64,000 bases of DNA from Streptomyces venezuelae. GTDB taxonomy: Bacteria > Actinomycetota > Actinomycetes > Streptomycetales > Streptomycetaceae. The notes beneath the pieces were generated by a model. The model saw nothing but the letters and a program-made list of their open reading frames with translations. It was not told where the DNA came from and did not search any database. The stretch covers positions 5,686,001 through 5,750,000 of the forward strand of contig NZ_CP029189.1 of NCBI RefSeq assembly GCF_008642275.1, read 5' to 3'. A program made the translations under genes and the position numbers. Below are positions 8,774 to 16,361 of the stretch, piece after piece (within the stretch, counting starts at the first letter, position 1; every line of letters begins with the position of its first letter).

Positions 8774-9577
8774 GTGATCTCTGACGAGCTGAAGGCCGAA
8801 CTGCTGGAGGTGGGCCTGGAGGCCGCCCGGCAGGCGGGGGCCCTGCTGCGCGACGGCCGCCCGGCCGATCTGTCGGTGGCGGCGACCAAGACCAGCCCGA
8901 TCGACGTGGTGACCGAGATGGACATCGCGGCGGAGAAGCTGATCACCGGCATCCTCGCCGAGCGCCGGCCCGAGGACGGGCTGCTGGGCGAGGAGGGCGC
9001 GCAGGCCCCGGGGACGAGCGGGGTGCGCTGGGTCGTCGACCCGCTGGACGGCACCGTGAACTACCTCTACGGGCTCCCCAGCTGGGGCGTGTCCATCGCG
9101 GCCGAGTTCGGCGGCGAGAGCGTCGTGGGCGTCGTGGCGGCCCCGATGCGCGGGGAGACCTACCACGCGGTGCTCGGCGGCGGCGCGTGGCTGGGTACGA
9201 CGCGCCTCGCCTGCCGGCCGGCGGCGCCGCTGGACCAGGCACTGCTCGGGACCGGCTTCGCCTACGTGCAGGCCCGCCGGGCCCACCAGGCCGAGGTCGC
9301 GGCGCGGATCATCCCCCTGGTACGGGACATCCGGCGGGGCGGGTCCGCGGCACTGGACCTGTGCGACGTGGCCGCCGGGCGGCTGGACGGGTACTACGAG
9401 CGGGGACTGAACCCGTGGGACCTGGCGGCCGGGGACCTGATCGCCCGGGAGGCCGGGGCCGTGACCGGCGCACGTCCGGGCGAGCGCGCCTCGGGCGAGC
9501 TGGCCCTGGCCGCCACGCCGGCCGTGTTCGCCTCGCTGCAGCCGCTGCTGGAGGAGTACGGGGCCTGGCACGACTGA
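8774..9577 (+). CDS. Inositol monophosphatase family protein
   Basis: The 267 residues carry both metal-binding signatures of the FIG/IMPase superfamily: DPLDGTVNY at 89-97 and the C-terminal GLNPWDLAAGDLIAREAG. The conserved Glu of the first metal site is in GEEGAQ near 72-75. The enzyme should remove phosphate from inositol-1-phosphate or a related small substrate (histidinol phosphate, PAP, sugar phosphates) using Mg2+. GTG at 8774 is chosen because AGGGAG lies 7 bases upstream. It lies 11 bp after hemH and is probably in the same transcript, which ends at the strong hairpin immediately downstream. Confidence 0.9.
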   Translation: MISDELKAELLEVGLEAARQAGALLRDGRPADLSVAATKTSPIDVVTEMDIAAEKLITGILAERRPEDGLLGEEGAQAPGTSGVRWVVDPLDGTVNYLYGLPSWGVSIAAEFGGESVVGVVAAPMRGETYHAVLGGGAWLGTTRLACRPAAPLDQALLGTGFAYVQARRAHQAEVAARIIPLVRDIRRGGSAALDLCDVAAGRLDGYYERGLNPWDLAAGDLIAREAGAVTGARPGERASGELALAATPAVFASLQPLLEEYGAWHD

Positions 9578-9581
9578 AAGC

Positions 9582-9622
9582 ACGGGGACCCCGGACGCCG
9601 CTCGGGCGTCCGGGGTCCCCGT
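9582..9622 (+). terminator. Strong hairpin terminator after the inositol-phosphatase-like gene
   Basis: A perfect 18-bp stem (9582-9599 with 9605-9622) closes a 5-base loop, GCTCG, starting 5 bases after the stop codon. There is no T-run. It probably also stops the opposing small minus-strand gene at 9731-9910. Confidence 0.8.
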
Positions 9623-9704
9623 CGTGCAGAGGCCGTGCAGAGGTCGTGCAGAAGCCGAGTTCGTGCAGAGTCGTGCAGGGTCGTGCGGAAGCCTGTTCGT
9701 GCGG
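9623..9704. repeat. Short imperfect CGTGCAG repeat cluster
   Basis: CGTGCAG occurs at 9623, 9634, 9645, 9662 and 9672, with the variant CGTGCGG at 9682 and 9698. Spacings are 11, 11, 17, 10, 10 and 16 bases. It sits between the terminator and the end of the 59-residue gene. It looks like local slippage, though helically phased protein-binding boxes cannot be excluded. Confidence 0.6.
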
Positions 9705-9730
9705 GTGCGGCGGGCCGGCCGATCGGGGGA

Positions 9731-9910
9731 TCAGCAGGCGGGCACGGCGGCCGAGACCGGGACACCGTGTTCGGCGGCCAGGCGCTGGAGATCCTCCAGT
9801 TCCGCCAGTTCCACTTCCGCGAGGAAGTCGTCGCCCGTCTCGCGGGCGTGCCTGAGGTCCGACTGCGTGGTCCTGATGCGCTGCAGGAGACCCGCGGTGA
9901 ATGCGTCCAT
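9731..9910 (-). CDS. Small conserved-looking protein, 59 residues
   Basis: This short frame starts with ATG at 9910 after an AGAGGGGG ribosome site and encodes MDAFTAGLLQRIRTTQSDL, followed by a strongly helical, Glu/Ala/Leu-rich segment (residues 30-50: LAEVELAELEDLQRLA). It ends VSAAVPAC. Codon third positions are strongly G/C, as in real genes here. I do not recognise the family; it has no membrane segment and could form a small coiled coil. It is divergent from cutR and shares a 245-bp promoter region with it, which may mean shared control. Confidence 0.65.
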   Translation of the reverse strand: MDAFTAGLLQRIRTTQSDLRHARETGDDFLAEVELAELEDLQRLAAEHGVPVSAAVPAC

Positions 9911-10072
9911 GGTGGGTTCGCCCCCTCTTCGTGGGTCGGCGGCGGCACGTGGCTGTCCGCCGTCAGGGAGTGGATGGGGTGTGATCTCGTCCTCCCCTGC
10001 ACCCTGGGCCCAGAAACCTCGTGAGGCGAGGGAATCCTCACTTCCGCCCCGTCAGCCCCTCCACGGGCCGCC

Positions 10073-10092
10073 TTACAGCCGGTTTACGGCCG
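10073..10092. promoter_or_regulatory. 11-bp-spaced direct repeat upstream of cutR
   Basis: TTACAGCCG (10073-10081) and TTACGGCCG (10084-10092) lie on the same strand, 11 bp apart. This is the usual layout for a dimer of an OmpR-type response regulator. The element is about 65 bp before cutR and may mediate autoregulation or control of the divergent small gene. Confidence 0.5.
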
Positions 10093-10155
10093 AAACGTGC
10101 AGGATGGGCGACGCAATACACGTGTGCCCTTCTGGGCTCGGAGGAAGGAAACGAC

Positions 10156-10809
10156 GTGCGCGTACTCGTCGTCGAGGACGAGCAGCTGCTCGCCGATGCG
10201 GTGGCCACCGGCCTGCGCCGGGAGGCCATGGCCGTGGACGTCGTGTACGACGGCGCCGCCGCCCTGGAGCGGGTCGGCGTGAACGACTACGACGTGGTCG
10301 TGCTCGACCGGGACCTCCCGCTCGTGCACGGTGACGACGTGTGCCGGAAGATCGTCGAGCTCGGCATGCCCACCCGTGTGCTGATGCTGACCGCCTCCGG
10401 CGACGTCAGCGACCGGGTGGAAGGCCTGGAGCTCGGCGCGGACGACTACCTGCCCAAGCCCTTCGCCTTCACGGAGCTGACCGCCCGCGTGCGGGCGCTC
10501 GGGCGGCGCACCACGGTCGCGCTGCCGCCCGTACTGGAGCGGGCCGGCATCAAGCTGGACCCGAACCGGCGGGAGGTCTTCCGTGAGGGCAGGGAGGTCC
10601 AGCTGGCGCCCAAGGAGTTCGCGGTGCTGGAGGTGCTCATGCGCAGCGAGGGGACGGTCGTCTCCGCCGAGCAGCTGCTGGAGAAGGCCTGGGACGAGAA
10701 CACCGACCCCTTCACCAACGTCGTGCGGGTGACCGTGATGACCCTGCGCCGCAAGCTGGGTGAGCCGCCCGTCATCGTGACGGTGCCCGGTTCCGGATAC
10801 CGGATCTGA
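10156..10809 (+). CDS. cutR: Response regulator CutR (OmpR family)
   Basis: The 217 residues form a receiver domain (1-115) followed by a winged-helix DNA-binding domain (about 125-217). The phosphoacceptor is Asp51 (VVVLDRDLPL), with the acidic pair near residue 8 and Lys in YLPKPF near 100. The C-terminus (RRKLGEPPVIVTVPGSGYRI) is typical of OmpR-type effectors. Its place next to ferrochelatase and the DUF4193 gene, and the adjoining kinase, match the Streptomyces cutRS locus, first found through copper-dependent tyrosinase and later tied to envelope and secretion stress. GTG at 10156 follows GGAGGAAGG. Its stop overlaps the cutS start by one base (TGATG). Confidence 0.9.
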   Translation: MRVLVVEDEQLLADAVATGLRREAMAVDVVYDGAAALERVGVNDYDVVVLDRDLPLVHGDDVCRKIVELGMPTRVLMLTASGDVSDRVEGLELGADDYLPKPFAFTELTARVRALGRRTTVALPPVLERAGIKLDPNRREVFREGREVQLAPKEFAVLEVLMRSEGTVVSAEQLLEKAWDENTDPFTNVVRVTVMTLRRKLGEPPVIVTVPGSGYRI

Positions 10810-12062
10810 TGCGCGTGGCAACCACCCCGGCGCCACCGGCTGCGCCACCGAAACCGACATGGGACCCCGGCCAGCCCGAGGGTCCCTTCCCGTGGCTGAG
10901 GCCGACCATCCGGATACGCCTCACGCTGCTGTACGGCGGGATGTTCCTGATCGCCGGGATCCTGCTGCTGTCGATCATCTACCTGCTGGCGGCGCAGGCC
11001 CTGCGGCAGGGCAACGCGATCCCGTTCACGATCGTCCGCGGTCAGAACATCGAGGTCACCAGCACCACCTGCTCCGGTGTGAGCGGCACCAACCAGCCGT
11101 TCGAGCAGTTCACCGCGGCGATCAACCAGTGCGTCCTGGAACAGCGCAGGCACGCCCTGGACGACCTGCTGAGCCGGTCGCTGATGGCCCTCCTCGGGCT
11201 GAGCATCATCGCCTTCGCCTTCGGCTACGCGATGGCCGGACGGGTGCTCTCGCCGCTCGGCAAGATCACCCGGACCGCCCGCCGGGTCGTGGGCTCCGAC
11301 CTGACCCGGCGGATCGAGCTGGACGGGCCGGACGACGAGCTCAAGGAGCTCGCCGACACCTTCGACGACATGCTCGACCGGCTGGAGCGGGCGTTCACGG
11401 CCCAGCAGCGGTTCGTCGCGAACGCCTCGCACGAGCTGCGGACCCCGCTCGCGATCAACCGGACCCTGCTGGAGGTGCACCTCTCCGATCCGGGGGCGCC
11501 GATCGAGCTCCAGCAGCTCGGCAAGACCCTGCTCGCCACCAACGAGCGCAGCGAGCAGCTGGTCGAGGGCCTGCTCCTGCTGGCCCGCAGCGAGAACCAG
11601 ATCGTCGAGCGCAAACCCGTGGACCTGGCGGAGGTCGCCTCGCGCGCCGTCGACCAGGTGCGCGGCGAGGCCGAGGCGAAGGGCGTGGAGATCCGCGGCG
11701 AGCGGGTGCCGGCCGTCGTGCAGGGCAATGGCGTGCTGCTGGAGCGGATCGCCCTCAACCTGGTGCAGAACGCCGTCCGGTACAACGTGCCGGAGGACGG
11801 CTGGGTGGAGGTCGTCACCGAGGCCCAGCACGGCCAGGCGGTCCTCCTGGTGTCGAACACGGGTCCCGTCGTTCCCGCGTACGAGGTGGACAACCTCTTC
11901 GAGCCCTTCAGGCGGCTGCGTACGGAGCGCACGGGCAGCGACAAGGGTGTCGGGCTGGGCCTGTCGATCGCGCGCTCCGTGGCGCGCGCACACGGCGGCA
12001 GGATCCAGGCGATGCCCAGGGAGGGCGGTGGCCTCGTGATGCGTGTCACGCTTCCCTTGTGA
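10809..12062 (+). CDS. cutS: Sensor histidine kinase CutS
   Basis: The 417-residue membrane kinase has a cytoplasmic Pro-rich leader, TM1 (about 38-64), an extracellular sensor loop (about 65-122), TM2 (about 123-145), HAMP (about 146-198), HisKA with the phosphorylated His208 (ANASHELRTPLAI) and a C-terminal ATPase domain (DKGVGLGLSIARS). The sensor loop contains exactly two cysteines, Cys88 and Cys108, both outside the membrane. They could form a disulfide and sense the extracytoplasmic thiol state. It is translationally coupled to cutR. Signal detection outside the cell followed by phosphotransfer to CutR Asp51 is the expected role. Confidence 0.9.
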   Translation: MRVATTPAPPAAPPKPTWDPGQPEGPFPWLRPTIRIRLTLLYGGMFLIAGILLLSIIYLLAAQALRQGNAIPFTIVRGQNIEVTSTTCSGVSGTNQPFEQFTAAINQCVLEQRRHALDDLLSRSLMALLGLSIIAFAFGYAMAGRVLSPLGKITRTARRVVGSDLTRRIELDGPDDELKELADTFDDMLDRLERAFTAQQRFVANASHELRTPLAINRTLLEVHLSDPGAPIELQQLGKTLLATNERSEQLVEGLLLLARSENQIVERKPVDLAEVASRAVDQVRGEAEAKGVEIRGERVPAVVQGNGVLLERIALNLVQNAVRYNVPEDGWVEVVTEAQHGQAVLLVSNTGPVVPAYEVDNLFEPFRRLRTERTGSDKGVGLGLSIARSVARAHGGRIQAMPREGGGLVMRVTLPL

Positions 12063-12443
12063 GACCCCGGCCCCGTGTTCGCTTTTGGCTGAATACCTGC
12101 CCTGTGAAAGCAACCGGTCCTGTGTGATCGATCACAGTGGCCGGTGTCGGGTCATGTGCGTTCAGTGACCCCACCACGGCCGGAACGCCCGGGAAGTCCG
12201 GGTTTCCGGCCCCTCGGATGGCGGGAAATACACGGGGTGGCGTTTGTGCATGACCGCCCTCGGACCGTGTACGGTCCCGCTCGTCATCCCAGCCAATCGT
12301 CCTTCGGGCGGGCGGCTGGGTGTCGATTGAGTAACAGACCTTGATGTGAGGCAAAATCTCCGCCTCAGGTCGGGCACAAGTCCGGCCTCTCGTGCGTTAC
12401 GTGCGCTGAGACACCGCTAACACCCAGAGGGGGAGAGCGAACA
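12063..12443. other. Intergenic region downstream of cutS and upstream of the DUF4193 gene
   Basis: These 381 bases hold no recognisable gene. Two symmetric elements stand out: a 14-bp palindrome at 12123-12136 within a longer imperfect hairpin, and GGACCG-TGTA-CGGTCC at 12262-12277. The DUF4193 promoter is expected in the second half. A GGGGGAGAG ribosome site directly precedes the ATG at 12444. Confidence 0.6.
12123..12136. promoter_or_regulatory. Perfect 14-bp palindrome after cutS (terminator stem or operator)
   Basis: TGTGATCGATCACA is its own reverse complement. Flanking ACCGG and CCGGT extend it into an imperfect hairpin at about 12111-12144, so a cutS terminator is the simplest reading. 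It resembles a CRP site but has 4 rather than 6 central bases. Confidence 0.45.
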
Positions 12444-12740
12444 ATGGCAACGGACTACGACACCCCGCGCAAGACCGACGATGACGTCGACAACGACAGC
12501 ATCGAAGAACTGAAGGCCCGGCGCAACGAGAAGTCCACTTCGTCCGCGGACATGGACGAATTCGACTCCGTCGAGAGCATGGAGCTTCCCGGCGCGGACC
12601 TCTCCAACGAGGAGCTGGCCGTCCGGGTCCTGCCCAAGCAGGCCGACGAGTTCACCTGCATGAGCTGCTTCCTGGTGCACCACCGCAGCCAGCTGGCACG
12701 TGAGAAGAACGGTCAGCCGATCTGTCGCGACTGCGACTGA
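12444..12740 (+). CDS. DUF4193 protein (small actinobacterial zinc-ribbon protein)
   Basis: The 98-residue protein has an acidic, disordered N-terminal half and a C-terminal zinc-ribbon-like module with Cys72/Cys75 (TCMSC) and Cys94/Cys97 (CRDCD). This architecture, MATDYDTPRKTDDD followed by VLPKQADEFTCMSC, is the DUF4193 family, found almost throughout actinobacteria as a short abundant cytoplasmic protein of unknown role. Such ribbons usually bind RNA polymerase, ribosomes or nucleic acid. The start is ATG at 12444 with a good GGGGGAG. The next gene starts 12 bp after the stop and may be read through. Confidence 0.9.
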   Translation: MATDYDTPRKTDDDVDNDSIEELKARRNEKSTSSADMDEFDSVESMELPGADLSNEELAVRVLPKQADEFTCMSCFLVHHRSQLAREKNGQPICRDCD

Positions 12741-12752
12741 CAGGCGTCGGCC

Positions 12753-13685
12753 GTGTCTGGCTCCACACCCTTCCGGAAGCGCCGCTTCCGGAAATCTGGT
12801 GATCCGGCGGAGACGCAGGTGGCATCCATGGATCCGGAAACGGCTCCTGGGGCTTCCGGCGGCTCCGCCAGTGCGGCGATCGCCATACCTTCCGGCACCG
12901 CCCCGGCGGTGCCGTCGGAAACCGATCCCGACGAGGGGTCCCGGCTCCTCTCCGGGGCTCGTCGGATGCAGGCCGTCAGGAACGGCGTGCGCAAGGGCGG
13001 CGACAGCGTCAGGGGCGCCACCCAGTACGTCACCGACAGGATCATCGAGAACGCACCACGCGTTCCGGTTCGGGACCTCGCGACGCTGCGCGCGCAGTTC
13101 CCGGGCCTCGGCCCCGAGCAGCTCGCCGAAAAGCTGGTCTCGGGCGCCTGCGCCGCCACCTCGACCGTGGGCGCGGGAATCGGCGCCGCGGCCATGCTGC
13201 CCGTGCCGCCCGCCATGCCCGCGGAACTGGCGGCCGAGATCACCGCGGTCGCGGCCATCGAGCTCAAGCTCATCGCCGAACTCCACGAGGTCTACGGCCG
13301 GCGCCCGCAAGGCGGCCTCAAGGAACGCAGCCTCGCCTACCTGACCGCCTGGACGGAGGAGCGCGGGGTCGACCTGACCAAGCCGACCACGCTGAACGCG
13401 GCGCTCGGCGGGCAGATGAAGCGCGAACTGCGCCAGCAGATCATGAAGCGGATGTTCCGCAGCCTGCCGAACCTCATGCCGTTCATGGTGGGCGCCGCCG
13501 TCGGCGCGGTCATGAACCGGCGGGACACCCGCAAACTCGCCGAGAAGGTCCGTGGTGACCTGCGGAGCCGGGCCGTGGGCTGGGAGGCCCTGAGCTCGCT
13601 GCCGCCCCTGGAGCGGCCCGTACAGCCCCTTCCCGAGGCCACCAGGATCGCACTGGAGGCAGCGGATCCCCCCGCGCACGGCTGA
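12753..13685 (+). CDS. Conserved hypothetical protein with hydrophobic Ala-rich core
   Basis: The 310 residues start with a basic patch (FRKRRFRKSG), then a disordered stretch to about 65. A helical region follows with RDLATLRAQFPGLGPEQLA near 108-126. A hydrophobic Ala/Pro-rich segment (about 130-172, with GIGAAAMLPVPPAMPA) could insert into a membrane, and a second Gly/Ala/Val segment (GAAVGAVMNRRDTRKL) lies near 250-265. I do not recognise a domain with known function. GTG at 12753 is chosen as the first good start after the DUF4193 gene. The overall look is of a membrane-associated housekeeping protein. Confidence 0.75.
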   Translation: MSGSTPFRKRRFRKSGDPAETQVASMDPETAPGASGGSASAAIAIPSGTAPAVPSETDPDEGSRLLSGARRMQAVRNGVRKGGDSVRGATQYVTDRIIENAPRVPVRDLATLRAQFPGLGPEQLAEKLVSGACAATSTVGAGIGAAAMLPVPPAMPAELAAEITAVAAIELKLIAELHEVYGRRPQGGLKERSLAYLTAWTEERGVDLTKPTTLNAALGGQMKRELRQQIMKRMFRSLPNLMPFMVGAAVGAVMNRRDTRKLAEKVRGDLRSRAVGWEALSSLPPLERPVQPLPEATRIALEAADPPAHG

Positions 13686-13702
13686 GGTCCCCGGCCGGGG
13701 CC

Positions 13703-13718
13703 GTCCGCCCCGGCGGAC
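13703..13718. terminator. Hairpin between convergent genes
   Basis: GTCCGCC (13703-13709) pairs with GGCGGAC (13712-13718) in the 51-bp gap between convergent genes. Neighbouring CCCCGGCCGGGG-type symmetry can extend or compete with it. No T-run. Confidence 0.45.
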
Positions 13719-13736
13719 CCGTCGTCCCCGGGCCGG

Positions 13737-14201
13737 TCAGGCCGCCGGGGTACGGGCCGCGAGCAGCGCCGCCACCAGGGCCTGCGGCTCGCGGGTGGAG
13801 ACGTACACGTACGGGGTCGGGTCGGCCGGATCGGTGACCTCGACGCGGACCGCGGTCGGCACGTAGCTGCGCATCAGCATGAAGGCGCGGGGGTCCGCCT
13901 TGTACGTGCGCCAGGCGCGCGACTCCTCGGCGTCCAGGATCTCGGGCTCGCCCAGGGCCGTCACCGGGATCCGCGCATCGCCGGCCGCCAGCGCACCGCC
14001 CACCACGCGCACGCGCGCGGCACCGTACGAGCTCACCACCAGTCCGGCCAGCGCGGTGCCCCCGACCAGCCCGGCCAGCAGCGGCAGCGTGCCCAGCGGC
14101 AGCAGCATCAGCGCGCACGCGAGGCCCACCAGTACGGCGATGCCCCACCAGGAGCGGGGGGCGGTCAGGCGTTCGTCGTGGTGCGCGGTGGAGGGCTGCA
14201 T
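13737..14201 (-). CDS. DUF3093 membrane protein
   Basis: The 154 residues begin MQPSTAHHDERLTAPRSWW, then two close transmembrane helices (about 19-65), then a soluble domain with ILDAEESRAWRTYKADPRAF and PTPYVYVSTREPQALVAAL. This is the DUF3093 pattern, a small actinobacterial inner-membrane protein of unknown function commonly placed beside dut. ATG at 14201 is chosen by family length; its ribosome site is weak. It is divergent from the thioesterase gene with only 58 bp between starts, so the two promoters overlap. Confidence 0.85.
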   Translation of the reverse strand: MQPSTAHHDERLTAPRSWWGIAVLVGLACALMLLPLGTLPLLAGLVGGTALAGLVVSSYGAARVRVVGGALAAGDARIPVTALGEPEILDAEESRAWRTYKADPRAFMLMRSYVPTAVRVEVTDPADPTPYVYVSTREPQALVAALLAARTPAA

Positions 14202-14259
14202 GCCCACAAGCCTGCCACGAGGCGACCGGCGGGTAGCCGCGCGGGTAAGGTCTGCGGCT

Positions 14260-14844
14260 GTGAGTGGACCAAACACAGCGTTGACGCCCCCGGCCGACGC
14301 CGCCGCGCCGGTCAGGCACCCCGACGCGCCCGCACCCGGCGAGCTCCTCGGTGCGCACTACGAACACTGTTTCGGCTGCGGCGGGGGCCAGCCCCACGGA
14401 CTCCACCTGGAGGCCCGGGCGGGCGAGGGCGTGCGCGTCACCGCCGAGTTCACCGTCAGGCCCGCGCACCAGGGCGCACCCGGCCTCGCCCACGGCGGTG
14501 TGCTCGCCACCGCGCTCGACGAGACGCTGGGTTCCCTGAACTGGCTGCTGCGCGTCATCGCGGTGACCGGGCGGCTGGAGACCGACTTCGTGCGGCCCGT
14601 ACCGGTGGACACCGTGCTGTACCTGGAGGCCGAGGTCACCGCCGTCGCCGGGCGGAAGATCTACTGCACGGCCGTCGGCCGGATAGGCGGACCGCAGGGC
14701 CCGGTCGCCGTGCGTGCCGACGCCCTCTTCATCGAGGTGAAGGTCGACCACTTCATCGACAACGGACGGCCCGAGGAGATCCGGGCGGCGATGGCCGACC
14801 CGGACCAGGTCAGGCGCGCACGCGCCTTTGAGGTGAACCCCTGA
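14260..14844 (+). CDS. PaaI/HotDog-fold thioesterase
   Basis: The 194-residue protein has a Pro/Ala leader followed by a single HotDog domain. HCFGCGGGQPHGLHLEA starts the domain and GLAHGGVLATALDETLG is the catalytic helix region with the conserved Gly-Gly and acidic residue. Such enzymes hydrolyse acyl-CoA thioesters, often as dimers or tetramers; the acyl group cannot be predicted. GTG at 14260 gives the expected size. Its stop TGA overlaps the ATG of dut (TGATG), so the two are translated together, with the DUF3710 gene following in the same transcript. Confidence 0.88.
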   Translation: MSGPNTALTPPADAAAPVRHPDAPAPGELLGAHYEHCFGCGGGQPHGLHLEARAGEGVRVTAEFTVRPAHQGAPGLAHGGVLATALDETLGSLNWLLRVIAVTGRLETDFVRPVPVDTVLYLEAEVTAVAGRKIYCTAVGRIGGPQGPVAVRADALFIEVKVDHFIDNGRPEEIRAAMADPDQVRRARAFEVNP

Positions 14845-15389
14845 TGTCCCAGAGCAACCACGACTCCCGCCGGCCCGTCGACGTGCTGATCCGCCGCGTC
14901 GACCCGGAGGTGCCGATTCCGGCGTACGGGCACCCCGGCGACGCCGGCTGCGACCTCGTCACCACCGAGGCCGCCGAGCTGGAGCCCGGCGAGCGCGCCG
15001 TACTGCCCACCGGTGTGTCGATCGCCCTGCCCGACGGGTACGCGGCCTTCGTGCACCCGCGGTCCGGCCTGGCCGCACGCTGCGGGCTCGCGCTCGTGAA
15101 TGCCCCGGGGACGGTGGATGCCGGGTACCGTGGGGAGATCAAGGTGATCGTGGTCAATCTCGACCCTCGCGAGAGCGTCCGGTTCGAGCGTTTCGACCGC
15201 ATCGCCCAGCTGGTTGTCCAGCGGGTCGAGAAGGTGCGCTTCCACGAGGTGGCGGAACTTCCCGGCTCGGCCCGGGCCGAGGGGGGCTTCGGCTCCACCG
15301 GCGGGCATGCGGCCGTGGCCGGATCCGGGGCTGGTCAGCAGGGTGGGAATGGCTACGCTTCGGTCGTAACCGACCGGGAAGGACAGTGA
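14844..15389 (+). CDS. dut: Deoxyuridine 5'-triphosphate nucleotidohydrolase (dUTPase)
   Basis: The 181-residue trimeric-type dUTPase shows its five motifs: PGDAGCDL, the short LPTGVSIALP segment, HPRSGLAARCG, NAPGTVDAGYRGEI (catalytic Asp) and the C-terminal ARAEGGFGSTGG that closes over the substrate. It converts dUTP to dUMP and diphosphate, keeping uracil out of DNA and feeding thymidylate synthesis. A 30-residue Gly-rich tail after motif 5 is longer than in many bacteria. Start ATG overlaps the thioesterase stop, and the DUF3710 gene follows after one base. Confidence 0.95.
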   Translation: MSQSNHDSRRPVDVLIRRVDPEVPIPAYGHPGDAGCDLVTTEAAELEPGERAVLPTGVSIALPDGYAAFVHPRSGLAARCGLALVNAPGTVDAGYRGEIKVIVVNLDPRESVRFERFDRIAQLVVQRVEKVRFHEVAELPGSARAEGGFGSTGGHAAVAGSGAGQQGGNGYASVVTDREGQ

Positions 15390-15390
15390 C

Positions 15391-16167
15391 GTGTTCGGAC
15401 GTCGCAAGAAGAACGACTCCGCCCATGACGGCGGCGCGGCCGAGCAGGTCGTAGACGGCGTCGCCGAGCAGGACGACGCGGGCGAGCAGGAGAACGCCGC
15501 CCCGCGCCGGGTGAACCTGCCGCCGGCCCCGCGGCCCGACGGCCCCTGGGACGTCTCCGAGGTACTCGGGAACCCGGCCGACGGCCGGGTCGACCTGGGC
15601 GGCATCCTCGTACCCGGCGTCGAGGGCATGGAGCTGCGCGTCGAGGTCGCCGGTGACGCGATCGTGGCCGCGACCGTGGTCCTCGGCGACAGTGCCGTGC
15701 AGCTGCAGGCCTTCGCCGCGCCCAAGAAGGAGGGCATCTGGGGCGAGGTCCGCGAGGAGATCGCCGCGGGTATCACCCAGCAGGGCGGCATCATCGACGA
15801 GGCCCAGGGCTCGCTGGGCTGGGAGCTGCGCGCGCAGGTGCCCGTACCGCTCCCGGACGGGCAGACCGGTGCCCAGCTGGTCCGCTTCGTCGGCGTCGAC
15901 GGCCCGCGCTGGTTCCTGCGCGGCGTCATCTCCGGCCAGGGCGCGGTGCGCCCCGAGTCGGCGGGTGTGCTGGAGCAGATCTTCCGGGACACCGTCGTCG
16001 TCCGCGGTGACGGCCCGATGGCCCCCCGCGACCCGATCGTCCTGAAGCTGCCGAACGACGCCCAGATGGTGCCGGACGGCGTGCAGACGGACGACCAGGA
16101 AGGCTCCCGCTTCGGCGGCGGCATGGGCCAGCTCGAACGAGGCCCGGAGATCACCGAGGTCCGCTGA
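15391..16167 (+). CDS. DUF3710 protein
   Basis: The 258 residues start with a basic tag (MFGRRKKND), then an acidic disordered region to about 45. The conserved DUF3710 domain then runs from RPDGPWDVSEV to near 220, with WFLRGVISGQGA as a conserved segment, and a Gly-rich tail follows. The family is actinobacterial, soluble and of unknown function, nearly always adjacent to dut and an OB-fold/DUF3159 pair, as seen nearby here. The start is GTG at 15391, one base after the dut stop, with GGAAGGACA as the ribosome site. Confidence 0.88.
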   Translation: MFGRRKKNDSAHDGGAAEQVVDGVAEQDDAGEQENAAPRRVNLPPAPRPDGPWDVSEVLGNPADGRVDLGGILVPGVEGMELRVEVAGDAIVAATVVLGDSAVQLQAFAAPKKEGIWGEVREEIAAGITQQGGIIDEAQGSLGWELRAQVPVPLPDGQTGAQLVRFVGVDGPRWFLRGVISGQGAVRPESAGVLEQIFRDTVVVRGDGPMAPRDPIVLKLPNDAQMVPDGVQTDDQEGSRFGGGMGQLERGPEITEVR

Positions 16168-16176
16168 CCTCGGACG

Positions 16177-16196
16177 GCCCCCGAGCACAGGGGGGC
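16177..16196 (+). terminator. Short hairpin after the DUF3710 gene
   Basis: GCCCCC (16177-16182) can pair with GGGGGC (16191-16196) across an 8-base loop, 10 bp after the stop codon. Modest stem; likely a weak terminator before kdpD. Confidence 0.4.
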
Positions 16197-16281
16197 TCGT
16201 CATGCGTTCCGGCCGGTGCGCCCTACTCCTTCGGGGTGGGGCCCACCGGCCCGTCCGGGCTCTTGCCGGGGTGTCCCGACC

Positions 16282-16303
16282 GCGTCAGGGATGCGTCAGG
16301 GAT
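16282..16303. promoter_or_regulatory. Perfect tandem 11-bp repeat upstream of kdpD
   Basis: GCGTCAGGGAT occurs twice head to tail (16282-16292 and 16293-16303), about 60 bp before the kdpD start. Direct repeats with an 11-bp period are the usual target of OmpR/KdpE-type regulators, so autoregulation of kdpDE is a reasonable guess. Confidence 0.5.
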
Positions 16304-16361
16304 CGGCGCCGGGACCCGGATCGGTGCGTGCGCGACGCGGCCGTCCCGGAGAATGGGGCGC

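Noticed and set aside
9623..9704. CRISPR-like repeats
   Set aside because: Units are only 7 bases, spacing is 10-17 bases, there are no unique spacers of proper length and no cas genes nearby.
12123..12136. CRP-type site after cutS
   Set aside because: The palindrome has 4 rather than 6 central bases between TGTGA and TCACA, and it lies at a transcript end where a terminator stem is more likely.
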